Source: CAYUPI01 sp964446585
GTDB lineage: Bacteria; Verrucomicrobiota; Verrucomicrobiia; Limisphaerales; UBA8199
DNA length: 64,000 bases
Direction: 5' to 3'
Assembly: GCA_964446585.1 (NCBI GenBank)
Contig: CAYUPI010000013.1
Coordinates: forward strand, 1 to 64,000
Numbering within the stretch: position 1 is the first letter of the stretch; each line of letters begins with the position of its first letter. Of this stretch, positions 18,444-25,938 are shown piece after piece. The translations under genes and the position numbers were made by a program. The notes under the pieces are model-generated. The model had not been told where the DNA came from, did not search any database, and saw only the letters and a list, made by a program, of their open reading frames with translations.

Positions 18444-19090
18444 CGGAGATTGACCACGTCCCCGGCCTGCAAAGAAACATCTTCGCCGGCGAGCAGTTGC
18501 TTGGGATCCACGGTCAAGGGTTGTCCGTTCCGAACGATGACAATCTCACGTGGGTCGCCGCGGGCATAGTATTCCGCGGCGATGATGGCCTTCGCCAGCG
18601 TCAGATCTTGAGTCCAGGTGATCAGCGGATTGCGCACCGGGCCGATAATGGTGACGCTGTTGCGCGACTGCAAAGCTCGTTCGAGCGCCTGCTGTTGGCC
18701 GGCAACGTACGCCGCCCGCGCCTGAGCTTTGGCCTTGGATTTCGTCGTGCAACTCGCGACGGCGACGGTTAGCAAACCGAAACACAAGAACAATAAGCCT
18801 CTTGTCCCTAGACATTGAGTTGTGGGGCAGCGGAGTGATAGTACGACTGGTCTCTTCCCCCTCACCGCAACCCTCTCCCTCGGGGAGAGGGAGCGCTGCC
18901 GGCCATCGCCCCGCGACCTGCTCGGTTCGTGCTCACAAGGCGCGTCAGTAAACGCCGGTTTTCCCCACGGACCTGCCGAAGAAAGCGAGAGCAAGCGGGC
19001 TCCTCTCCTCCAAACCTGCCGCGCTGTCGCGCCGGCGCAACGGGGGAGGCGAGGGAGAAATATCCAACGTGGCTCAGCAGGCACTTTCAT
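18440..19090 (-). CDS. SLBB-like lipoprotein, start uncertain
   Basis: The open frame from ATG 19090 overlaps the PilT-like gene stop by four bases, but its first 75 codons are low-complexity and include a repeat (SLSPRERVAVRG). A GTG at 18865 is an alternative start that leads into a lipoprotein signal peptide (GLLFLCFGLLTVAVASC, Cys 114 in the long numbering). The mature protein is short. Its C-terminal 75 residues resemble a soluble ligand-binding beta-grasp (SLBB) domain of polysaccharide-export proteins: VTIIGPVRNPLITWTQDLTL, AKAIIAAEYY, IVIVRNGQPLTVDP, and a final VSLQAGDVVNLR. Its function in export is inference. The BioF-like gene follows with overlap. Confidence 0.7.
   Translation of the reverse strand: MKVPAEPRWIFLPRLPRCAGATARQVWRRGARLLSLSSAGPWGKPAFTDAPCEHEPSRSRGDGRQRSLSPRERVAVRGKRPVVLSLRCPTTQCLGTRGLLFLCFGLLTVAVASCTTKSKAKAQARAAYVAGQQQALERALQSRNSVTIIGPVRNPLITWTQDLTLAKAIIAAEYYARGDPREIVIVRNGQPLTVDPKQLLAGEDVSLQAGDVVNLR
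18855..18900. repeat. CTCTCCCTCGGGGAGAGGGAG palindrome
   Basis: A GAGAGGG/CCCTCTC hairpin flanked by CCTCACCGCAACC. This is a repeat type known from many unrelated bacterial genomes; here it falls in the doubtful 5' part of the SLBB lipoprotein frame. Confidence 0.6.
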
Positions 19091-20295
19091 GCCGATTCTC
19101 CGGGTCGTTTGAGAATCCTGCCAAACTCGCTTTCGACCGGCTCGATCTCGATGCGTGGGGCGGCTTTCCCGGTTTGCATGTTCGCAGGTAGCGCAGTTGG
19201 TTTTGCCTGGCTCATCGAGATTGGCGTGGGCGGGCCACCCAGAGCTTCGGCCGACAGGGGCGGATCGGACGATTCCGTATCGGGTGGATCAGGACTTTCG
19301 CCCGGGATGTGCCACTCTGTCCGGCTGTCGAGCCAGGTCCGATATCGCTGGTAACTCCACATGCCATGTTCGCCGCCCGCCTCGATGGCCGAAATGATTT
19401 TGAAGAAATCGCGGTTCCGGACGAAATTTTTCACCGCGTGCGTGGCCACCAGGATTTCGCATTCGGGCACGCGGATGTTGAGCTCCGGCCGGAAGCGCAG
19501 CCGCTGCGAGACCACGGCCACGAGTGAATCGGCGAGTTGCGCGCTGACGCTACTCTGAATTTCGGCTGGGAAGGCTGAGACGACGCGTTGCAGCGCCTCA
19601 GCGCACGTCGAGGAGTGGACGGTGGCCAGCACCAGGTGCCCCGTCTCAGACGAGTTCAGGGTCAGCCGCATCGTTTCCGGCTCGCGCATCTCGCCGACCA
19701 TGAGCACATCCGGGTCTTCGCGCAGCGCATCCAACAACGCCTGCTCGAAGCTCGGCGTGTCGCGCCCGACCTCGCGCTGGCGGATGTAGGCCTTGCGCGG
19801 ACGGAATATGTATTCAATCGGGCTCTCGATCGTCACGATGTGCCGCGTTTCAGTGAGGTTGATTTCCTGGATGAGCGCCGCCAGCGTCGAAGACTTCCCG
19901 GAACCCGTCGGCCCGCTGACCAGAAGCAGGCCATTTGCCGGCTTGACGAGCTTCTTCAAGTCGGGATGCAGGTTGAGCTTTTCGACCGTGGCCTGGAAAG
20001 ATGACAGCAAGCGAATTGCAAACCCGATGCCGCGGGAGCTTTGGAGGATGTTGATGCGGCAGCGGACGCCCTGAATCGTCTTCGACAAATCGGACGAGCG
20101 CTGTTCAAGAAACCGGGGCCATTGCGCCTCACCGAGAAGGCCACGCGCCATCTCCAGGAGCGCCTTGGACGGTATGGGCTCGCCTACGGTGCGCAGGGCG
20201 CCGCGCACCCGCAGCGCCATTGGCAGCCCCGCCTCCAAGTGCAGATCGCTGGCGCCATTGCCTTGCGCTACGCCGACCAATGATTCCAGATCCAT
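19087..20295 (-). CDS. PilT-like type IV pilus/secretion ATPase
   Basis: 402 residues. N-terminal ASDLHLEAGLPMALRVRG matches the PilT family. Walker A is GPTGSGKSST, the Asp box is TIESPIEYIF, Walker B is REDPDVLMVGEMREPET and the His box is ETGHLVLATVHS. It is longer than a usual PilT (about 350) because of a Pro/Ser-rich tail of about 75 residues after the ATPase core (GESPDPPDTESSDPPLS). The tail lacks a known domain. It probably powers retraction or assembly in a type IV pilus-like machine; a GspF/PilC protein is at 33632 but far away. It overlaps the next gene by four bases. Confidence 0.93.
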   Translation of the reverse strand: MDLESLVGVAQGNGASDLHLEAGLPMALRVRGALRTVGEPIPSKALLEMARGLLGEAQWPRFLEQRSSDLSKTIQGVRCRINILQSSRGIGFAIRLLSSFQATVEKLNLHPDLKKLVKPANGLLLVSGPTGSGKSSTLAALIQEINLTETRHIVTIESPIEYIFRPRKAYIRQREVGRDTPSFEQALLDALREDPDVLMVGEMREPETMRLTLNSSETGHLVLATVHSSTCAEALQRVVSAFPAEIQSSVSAQLADSLVAVVSQRLRFRPELNIRVPECEILVATHAVKNFVRNRDFFKIISAIEAGGEHGMWSYQRYRTWLDSRTEWHIPGESPDPPDTESSDPPLSAEALGGPPTPISMSQAKPTALPANMQTGKAAPRIEIEPVESEFGRILKRPGESA

Positions 20296-20355
20296 TCCTA
20301 ACTCTAACTATTAACAGCGCGGCGTGCAAAGAGTTCCGGCTGCGTTCAAACCAGG

Positions 20356-20509
20356 TCTCATTAACACAGCGGCTTTAGCCCGGTGGAGCCAGGTACCGAG
20401 AGGCGTTAGCCGTTTTAACGGCTTCCCACGAATCCAGGCAAACTGTTGAAACGTTTTTCTTCCCGCGAGCGCTCCCATCCACCGGGCTAAAGCCGCGGTG
20501 TTAATGAGA
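20356..20509. repeat. Inverted repeat with 32-base arms (GGCTTTAGCCCGGTGG family)
   Basis: Arms 20356-20387 and 20478-20509 are reverse complements at 31 of 32 positions, separated by 90 bases. They contain CATTAACAC and GGCTTTAGCCCGGTGG. The element fills most of the 243-base gap between mogA and the PilT-like gene. No open frame of note lies in the loop. It looks like a non-autonomous MITE-like element. Confidence 0.85.
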
Positions 20510-20538
20510 GGGCTCCGTTCGAGTGTGAAATATTCCGT

Positions 20539-21021
20539 TTAACAGCTCGTCGGCACTTCCTGCAGGACTTCGATACAGTGCGGAATGGCGCCGACAACAA
20601 AGCCCAGGCATTCCACGGCGCCGCTCGGCTTTCCCGGCAGACAAATCACCAGTGTTTTGTCCACAACCACGGCCAGGTTGCGGGAGAGTATCGCATTCTT
20701 AGTGATCTTCATGGATTCCATTCGCATGGCTTCGCCAAAGCCAGGCAGTTCGCGCAGGGCGATCTCGCGCACGGCCTCGGGGGTAACGTCGCGGAGGGCG
20801 ACGCCCGTGCCGCCGGTGGTCAGAATCAGATGGCAGCCCCGGCCGATCTGCTCGCGAACGACGCGCTGGATTTCACCCTTTTCGTCCGCCACGAGCGACT
20901 CGGCAACGACTTTCCAGCCGTAGCCGAGCGCGGCCGCCTTGAGCGCCGGCCCGCCCAAATCGTCGTACTGGCCTCGCGACGCCCTGTCGGAGACCGTAAT
21001 AATCCCAACTTCAGTTTGCAT
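20539..21021 (-). CDS. mog: Molybdenum cofactor biosynthesis protein, MogA/MoaB family
   Basis: 160 residues, normal for the family. The N-terminus VGIITVSDRASRGQYDD and the signature LILTTGGTGVALRDVTPEAV with the molybdopterin-binding GGTG, followed by LPGFGEAMR and the late LPGKPSGAVEC motif, are typical. In E. coli MogA adenylylates molybdopterin before metal insertion. moaC lies 144 bases upstream on the same strand, supporting a cofactor role. The gap between them holds a palindromic repeat. Assignment as MogA versus MoaB is less sure than family membership. Confidence 0.93.
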   Translation of the reverse strand: MQTEVGIITVSDRASRGQYDDLGGPALKAAALGYGWKVVAESLVADEKGEIQRVVREQIGRGCHLILTTGGTGVALRDVTPEAVREIALRELPGFGEAMRMESMKITKNAILSRNLAVVVDKTLVICLPGKPSGAVECLGFVVGAIPHCIEVLQEVPTSC

Positions 21022-21082
21022 GTTCCTCGTTAACTAAATCGTCGCGCCAGTAGTTTTCGAACGTGTTCGGAAAGTTCTGTTC

Positions 21083-21164
21083 ATTGTAGGAGCCAACGTG
21101 AGGAGACTCAATTTTCAACGGCTCTTGGTGCGGATCAGAGCCTCCTAACGTCGGCTCCTACAAT
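21083..21164. repeat. Repeat family C, copy 1 (CCTAACGTCGGCTCCTAC), inverted pair
   Basis: Arms 21083-21108 and 21139-21164 are reverse complements at 23 of 26 positions, around a 30-base loop. The right arm is almost identical to 48391-48416 and to a segment inside a gene at 32846-32874. Confidence 0.85.
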
Positions 21165-21165
21165 T

Positions 21166-21621
21166 CTAAGCGACACTCTTCGTTTTAGATACCAGTTTGA
21201 TTCCTGTGATTTGCATCTGCTTGTCCACGGCTTTGCACATATCATAAATCGTCAGGGCAGCGACGCTCACCGCCGTTAGCGCCTCCATCTCCACACCGGT
21301 TTGCGCCGCAATTTTCGCCGAGCCAAGGATAACGATTCGATCCTGAGTTTTCGGGAATTCAAAATTGACCTCGCAGTGAGTAAGGGGCAGGGGGTGGCAG
21401 AGCGGGATTAGGTCGCCGGTTTTTTTGGCGGCCAGGATGCCGGCCAGCCGCGCGGAAGCCAACACATTGCCTTTGGCGATGGTCTGGGATCGAATGAGTC
21501 TCAGTGCTTTCCTCTGCAAGCGAATTTCGCCACGTGCAACCGCCTCGCGGAACATCACTGGCTTGCCAGAGACGTCAACCATGCTCACTTCGCCGCGCGC
21601 GTCAAGATGCGTCAGCTTCAA
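21166..21621 (-). CDS. moaC: Cyclic pyranopterin monophosphate synthase MoaC
   Basis: 151 residues from a TTG at 21621 (reads M-KLTHLDARGEVSMVDVSGK). This fits the usual MoaC length and follows an AAGGA ribosome-binding site six bases upstream. A longer open frame exists but lies inside panB. Family motifs: KGNVLASARLAGILAAKKT, LIPLCHPLPLTHCEV, and GVEMEALTAVSVAALTIYDMCKA with the catalytic Lys in this segment. MoaC acts with MoaA in the first step of molybdopterin synthesis in the cytoplasm. The gene overlaps the end of panB by 20 bases. Confidence 0.95.
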   Translation of the reverse strand: MKLTHLDARGEVSMVDVSGKPVMFREAVARGEIRLQRKALRLIRSQTIAKGNVLASARLAGILAAKKTGDLIPLCHPLPLTHCEVNFEFPKTQDRIVILGSAKIAAQTGVEMEALTAVSVAALTIYDMCKAVDKQMQITGIKLVSKTKSVA

Positions 21622-22447
21622 CGGTTTCCTTCCATTGTTGGACCACCGTGCGCATTTGTTCGGCGGCATTGAGCCTCGGTTTGACATGCTTGAGACTATA
21701 CCAGGGGAGCAAGCCCAGCAAATCAGGCGTGACCAGGATCTGGCCATCGCAGTCCGGCCCGGCGCCAATGCCGATGGTCGGAATGGGCAGGCGTCGGGTT
21801 AGCTCGCCCGCGACGCGCGGCGTGACCAACTCGAGGACGACGGCGAAAGCGCCGGCCTCGGCCAGTGCATCGGCATCCGCCAGTAGCGCCTGGTGCTCCG
21901 GTTGATTTTTTCCTTTCACTTTATAACCACCTTCCTCGAGCACATGTTGTGGCAGCATACCGAGATGGCCGAAAAAGGGAATGCCGCAGGCCAGGATGGC
22001 GCGGACCTGTGGCAGGATTTCGCGCCCGCCTTCGGCTTTGACCGCATCGGCCCCGGCCTCGACGAGACGCCGCGCGCTGGCGACCGCGGTCTCAGCGGTC
22101 TCGTAGCTGTGGTACGGCATATCGGCGGTAAGAAGCGCGCGAGGCTTTGCCCGTGCCGCCGCGCGCACATGATGCTCCATTTCCGCCAGCGTCACGCGCG
22201 TTGTGTCCGGATAGCCCAGCACCACCATGCCCAAAGAATCGCCTACAAGGATCAACGGGATGCCCACTTCATCCAGCAACCGCGTCATCGGAAAATCGTA
22301 GGCCGTCAACGCGGCGATTTTTTCTCCACGCCCCTTCATAGCGCGAATCGATTCGGCGGTCATCTTCGGGCCGGGCATCGACGAACGATTGCGGCACTCA
22401 TCCGGTTCGACAAGCGGAAATTGGGCTATTTGGCATTGAGTTGTCAT
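21602..22447 (-). CDS. panB: 3-methyl-2-oxobutanoate hydroxymethyltransferase PanB
   Basis: 281 residues from ATG 22447, which overlaps the thiG stop codon as ATGA. PanB makes ketopantoate from 2-oxoisovalerate and methylene-THF, the first step of pantothenate synthesis. Visible motifs: LTAYDFPMTRLLDEVGIP, ILVGDSLGMVVLGY with the metal-binding Asp, DMPYHSYE, VKAEGG, FFGHLGMLPQHV and the GIGAGPDCDGQILV loop with LVTPDLLG. The TIM-barrel length is normal, with an N-terminal extension of about 24 residues. It lies in a tight thiG-panB-moaC run. Confidence 0.97.
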   Translation of the reverse strand: MTTQCQIAQFPLVEPDECRNRSSMPGPKMTAESIRAMKGRGEKIAALTAYDFPMTRLLDEVGIPLILVGDSLGMVVLGYPDTTRVTLAEMEHHVRAAARAKPRALLTADMPYHSYETAETAVASARRLVEAGADAVKAEGGREILPQVRAILACGIPFFGHLGMLPQHVLEEGGYKVKGKNQPEHQALLADADALAEAGAFAVVLELVTPRVAGELTRRLPIPTIGIGAGPDCDGQILVTPDLLGLLPWYSLKHVKPRLNAAEQMRTVVQQWKETVEADAS

Positions 22448-23238
22448 ACGCTTCGCAAAAATGCAGTCAACGGGCTGGTGGGAGTGGCGGTTTCCTGAGA
22501 CGGAGCAAGGCCGCATTCAAAAGCGGCGCGTCCGGCTTCGACCGCCCACCGGAACGCGGCGGCCATGCGGTTGGGATCGCTCGCCACGGCGATGGCCGTG
22601 TTGACCAGCACGGCGTCAGCTCCCATTTCCATGGCTTCAGCAGCATGACTGGGCGCGCCAAGGCCTGCATCCACGACGACCGGCGCGGTGGCTTGCTCGA
22701 TAATGATACGAATTTGATCGCGCGTCTGAATGCCGCGATTGGAGCCGATGGGTGAGCCCAGCGGCATGACGGTGGCGGCGCCGGCATCCTGCAGCCGTTT
22801 GGCCAGGACTGGATCCGCATTGATATAGGGCAGCACCGTAAAACCCTCCTCGATGAGCATTTCTGCGGCTTTGAGCGTCTCGACTGGGTCTGGCAGGAGG
22901 TATCGCGGGTCGGGATGGATTTCGAGCTTGATCCATTTAGGCAAGCCGGCGGCCGCGGCCAGTCGCGCGAGGCGCAGCGCCTCCTCGGCATTCATCGCGC
23001 CGCTGGTGTTGGGCAGCAGCAGGAATTTCTTCTGGTCGATGAACTCCAAGATGTTGGCGAAGGGATCTCTCTTTCCGCTCAAGTCCGCCCGGCGCAGCGC
23101 GACGGTAACAAGCTCCGCGCCGCTGGCTTCCAAGGCGTCGCGCATCGCCTCCGGAGCCGAGAATTTTCCTGTGCCCAGGATCAGCCGAGAACGAAAACTA
23201 CGACCTGCGATGACAAGCGGTTGATGCGACAACGACAT
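22444..23238 (-). CDS. thiG: Thiazole synthase ThiG
   Basis: 264 residues from ATG 23238, four bases after the outer-membrane gene's stop. ThiG forms the thiazole phosphate ring of thiamine from dehydroglycine, DXP and ThiS-thiocarboxylate. Motifs: SRLILGTGKF, the LLLPNTSGAMNAEEA stretch, WIKLEIHPDPRYLLPD with the catalytic Lys, VLPYINADPVLAKRL, AAATVMPLGSPIGSN and the phosphate loop GLGAPSHAAEAMEMGADAVL. No thiS, thiH/thiO or thiC and no recognisable TPP riboswitch are seen next to it, so those functions must be elsewhere. Confidence 0.97.
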   Translation of the reverse strand: MSLSHQPLVIAGRSFRSRLILGTGKFSAPEAMRDALEASGAELVTVALRRADLSGKRDPFANILEFIDQKKFLLLPNTSGAMNAEEALRLARLAAAAGLPKWIKLEIHPDPRYLLPDPVETLKAAEMLIEEGFTVLPYINADPVLAKRLQDAGAATVMPLGSPIGSNRGIQTRDQIRIIIEQATAPVVVDAGLGAPSHAAEAMEMGADAVLVNTAIAVASDPNRMAAAFRWAVEAGRAAFECGLAPSQETATPTSPLTAFLRSV

Positions 23239-23242
23239 CACC

Positions 23243-23920
23243 CTAAAACCGGAAATCGAAGGCGATGCTGACTGCATGAGTCTGAGTGCCGCCGAACCGG
23301 ATCTTGTCTGAAGGCGTGCCGAAGGTCACGTCCGCTCTCCACTCTGGGTCAGTTGTGGCAAAGTAGCGATATTCCACGCTCAGGCCCATGTGGTCATTCA
23401 AGCGGCAGCGCAGGCCGCCAAAGGCCTGGTAAGCGAACACCGCCGTCGAATCATTCCCGTGAAGGCGCGTGCCATTGATTTCGAGCTCGTCCACGTCCAG
23501 CACCGCTGCTGAGCCGCCGATGCCGCCGCCGAAATAGGGCGTAATGCGATACATTCTGGGGCATTGGAACCTGGCATTCAGCAGGAACGGCACATTGGCG
23601 AAGCCGGCATCCACCCGTGTGGCGCCTGTGACGGTGTCTATCGAATTGGCGAAAACCCCTGTCTCTGCCTCCGCCGCGAACCAATCAGTCACATGGAAGC
23701 CGAAGGCAGCGCCGAACCGCGCGCCCGGATCGAACTTGACCTTGGTTCCCGGCGACACCGGTCCGAGGAACTCCTTCAGGTCGGTATCCAGCGTCCAGTT
23801 TCCGCCCGCGTCTGCTTTGAAGTAAAATCTTTCCCACTGAGCATTTGCCGGCGAGGGAGAAAGGAGCGCCAGGCCAGCACAAGCCGCGAGCATCGCCAGC
23901 AATCCGGATTTCGTCTTCAT
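23243..23920 (-). CDS. Outer-membrane beta-barrel protein
   Basis: 225 residues from ATG 23920, preceded by an AGAAAG ribosome-binding site. A clear signal peptide, MKTKSGLLAMLAACAGLALL ending in NAQ, replaces a longer weak frame. The mature part has alternating amphipathic strands typical of an OmpW/OmpA-like eight-stranded barrel: FGAAFGFHVTDWFAAEAETG, FLLNARF, ITPYFGGGIGGSAA, AYQAFGGLRC, GLSVEYRYFAT, and a last strand AVSIAFDFRF ending in Phe, the usual BAM recognition end. Ligand unknown. It is the first gene of a run leading into thiG. Confidence 0.88.
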   Translation of the reverse strand: MKTKSGLLAMLAACAGLALLSPSPANAQWERFYFKADAGGNWTLDTDLKEFLGPVSPGTKVKFDPGARFGAAFGFHVTDWFAAEAETGVFANSIDTVTGATRVDAGFANVPFLLNARFQCPRMYRITPYFGGGIGGSAAVLDVDELEINGTRLHGNDSTAVFAYQAFGGLRCRLNDHMGLSVEYRYFATTDPEWRADVTFGTPSDKIRFGGTQTHAVSIAFDFRF

Positions 23921-24064
23921 AATCTTTCTTTTTTCAGATTCGTGATCTTTCAGTCCCGTTTTGCTTCGGATAAGTCCTCTGTGCGGTGTTGTCAATGAGA
24001 TTATCAGCCCAAACGCGCTCCAAATCTTCTTGCCCCGAACCGCTGACCTCTCCATAAGGACGAT

Positions 24065-25081
24065 ATGGTAAATCGCTCTTATTTTGCTCGAGCAATCGCC
24101 ATCTTCATTTCTTTCGTGGCGCTATGCGGAATCACCTCAGCGGCGGACAATCCGTTCCTCGGCGATTGGGGTTTGACGCTGTCGGGCGGCGAGGCCGGCT
24201 GGCTGGGCGTTGAAGAGGTTGGCGGGCGCCTCCAGGCCAGCGTCATGTGGGTTGCTGGCAGTGTCGTGCCGGTCTCATCCGCCAGGATTGAAGGTGACCG
24301 GCTGATATTGACGCGCGAGCATGTCTCCGAGAAAAAGGAAGCGGGAAAAACCGTCAAACGGACGCTCGTCGAAACGATCACCCTCACGGTCGAAGGCGAC
24401 CAGCTCAGAGGTGCGAGCGTGAGACCAAAGGAGAACGGGCAAGGCGAGGAGCGAACTGGGCTCAGAGGCAGGCGCACGCCGCCAATGTCGCTAGCGCCCG
24501 ATCTGAGTCAGGTCAATTTCGGGTCACCGATCGAGCTCTTCAACGGCAAAGACCTTACGGGCTGGCGCTTGACCCAGCCCTCGGCGGTGAATGGCTGGAG
24601 CGTGAAGGATGGTCTGCTGGTAAACTCCAACGTTCAGGTGAAAGGCCAGCCGCACAAGAATTTCGGCAACCTGCGCACCGAGCGCGAATTTCGGGATTTC
24701 AATCTGACGCTCGAAGTCCGCGTCCCGGAGCACGGCAACAGCGGAATCTATCTGCGCGGCATGTACGAGGTGCAAGTCGAGGATAATTACGGGAAGCAGC
24801 CGACCACGCATAGCATCGGCTCGATCTACAGCCGCATAAAGCCCTCATCCAATCCCTGCAAGCCACCCGGCCAATGGCAGACTTTCGACATTACGTTTAT
24901 GGACCAGCACGTCACGGTCATCCTCAACGGCACCAAAGTCATTGACAACCAACCGGTGGCCGGTTGCACGGGTGGCGCTTTGTGGTCCGACGTCACCCGG
25001 CCCGGGCCAATCTATCTGCAAGGTGACCATACCAGCGTCGAGTATCGCAATATCGTCCTTCGCCCGGTCCGCCGGTTCTAA
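24065..25081 (+). CDS. Secreted DUF1080 (3-keto-disaccharide hydrolase-like) protein
   Basis: 338 residues. A signal peptide ends near TSA|ADN (residue 27). An N-terminal beta domain of about 110 residues (FLGDWGLTLSGGEAGWLGV) precedes the DUF1080 jelly roll at about 155-335: IELFNGKDLTGWRL, WSVKDGLLV, FRDFNLTLEVRVPEHGNSGI, YLRGMYEVQVEDNYG, GQWQTFDITFMDQHVTVILNG, GPIYLQGDHTSVEYRNI. DUF1080 proteins are abundant in Verrucomicrobia and Planctomycetes and some act on 3-keto-glycosides. I infer a periplasmic role in sugar turnover. It is divergent from the outer-membrane barrel gene. Confidence 0.9.
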   Translation: MVNRSYFARAIAIFISFVALCGITSAADNPFLGDWGLTLSGGEAGWLGVEEVGGRLQASVMWVAGSVVPVSSARIEGDRLILTREHVSEKKEAGKTVKRTLVETITLTVEGDQLRGASVRPKENGQGEERTGLRGRRTPPMSLAPDLSQVNFGSPIELFNGKDLTGWRLTQPSAVNGWSVKDGLLVNSNVQVKGQPHKNFGNLRTEREFRDFNLTLEVRVPEHGNSGIYLRGMYEVQVEDNYGKQPTTHSIGSIYSRIKPSSNPCKPPGQWQTFDITFMDQHVTVILNGTKVIDNQPVAGCTGGALWSDVTRPGPIYLQGDHTSVEYRNIVLRPVRRF

Positions 25082-25128
25082 CGAGGATTGCACCTTGAAG
25101 TTTGGCCGACGAACTCTAGCTTCTCTGA

Positions 25129-25902
25129 GTGTTTCGTCCCTGCATTGACCTGCATGAAGGCAAGGTAAAGCAAATCGTCGGCGGCACACTGGGTTCCGCA
25201 CACGAAAAGCTGCAGACCCATTTTGTTTCGGAGCACCCGGCGGCCTGGTATGCCGCGCTCTACCAGCGCGACGGACTGACGGGCGGCCACGTGATCATGC
25301 TAGGGCCGGGAAACGAAGCCGAAGCGCGCTCGGCTTTGCTGGCTTACCCCGGTGGCCTGCAAATCGGCGGACGTATGAACGCAGAAAATGCCCAGTCGTG
25401 GCTGGACGCGGGCGCTTCGCACGTGATTGTAACTTCCTGGATATTTCGTGAAGGGCGACTTGATGAGGAACGTCTGGCGAAGCTGGCAAAAGTGGTGGGG
25501 AAAGGAAGATTGGTACTGGACTTGAGCTGCCGTCGGCGCGGCTCTGATTACTTCGTCGTTACTGATGGCTGGCAGAAATTTACTGAGCTGACGATCAATG
25601 CCGCGAACCTGGAAACTCTGGCAAGCTGGTGCGCGGAGTTCCTGGTGCACGCAGTGGATGTGGAAGGGCTTTGTCGAGGAATCGATCGTGAACTCGTTGA
25701 GAAACTCGGCCAGTGGTCGCCGATTCCGACGACTTACGCGGGCGGCGCCAGCTCGCTCGCTGATCTCGAAGAAGTCACACGATTGGGAAACGGGAGGATC
25801 GACCTGACGATCGGCTCGGCGCTGGACATTTTCGGCGGCACGGGCGTTCAATACGCTGACGTGGTCGCTTTTAACCGCGAGCTGGGCGGCAAAACCAAGT
25901 AA
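25129..25902 (+). CDS. hisA: Eukaryotic-type HisA (ProFAR isomerase)
   Basis: 257 residues from a GTG start. HisA isomerises ProFAR to PRFAR in histidine synthesis. The sequence follows the yeast HIS6 type rather than the usual bacterial HisA: CIDLHEGKVKQIVGGTL, FVSEHPAAWYAALYQRD, GHVIMLGPGNEAEARSAL, LQIGGRMNAENAQSWLDAGA, VIVTSWIFREG, LVLDLSCRRRG, FLVHAVDVEGLCRGID, TYAGGASSLADLEEV, DLTIGSALDIFGGTGV. The catalytic Asp pair is present (D in CIDLH and D in AVDVEG). No other his genes are adjacent. Confidence 0.95.
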   Translation: MFRPCIDLHEGKVKQIVGGTLGSAHEKLQTHFVSEHPAAWYAALYQRDGLTGGHVIMLGPGNEAEARSALLAYPGGLQIGGRMNAENAQSWLDAGASHVIVTSWIFREGRLDEERLAKLAKVVGKGRLVLDLSCRRRGSDYFVVTDGWQKFTELTINAANLETLASWCAEFLVHAVDVEGLCRGIDRELVEKLGQWSPIPTTYAGGASSLADLEEVTRLGNGRIDLTIGSALDIFGGTGVQYADVVAFNRELGGKTK

Positions 25903-25938
25903 GGTGGGGTCACTGTCCCGCGCGCCTCAGCCGCGCGA

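Noticed and set aside
18866..19090. A conserved N-terminal domain of the SLBB lipoprotein
   Set aside because: The translation is low-complexity and contains a known type of intergenic repeat. Only the four-base overlap with the PilT-like gene favours it.
21622..21768. A longer MoaC N-terminus
   Set aside because: It lies wholly inside panB, and the TTG at 21621 gives the canonical length with a ribosome-binding site.
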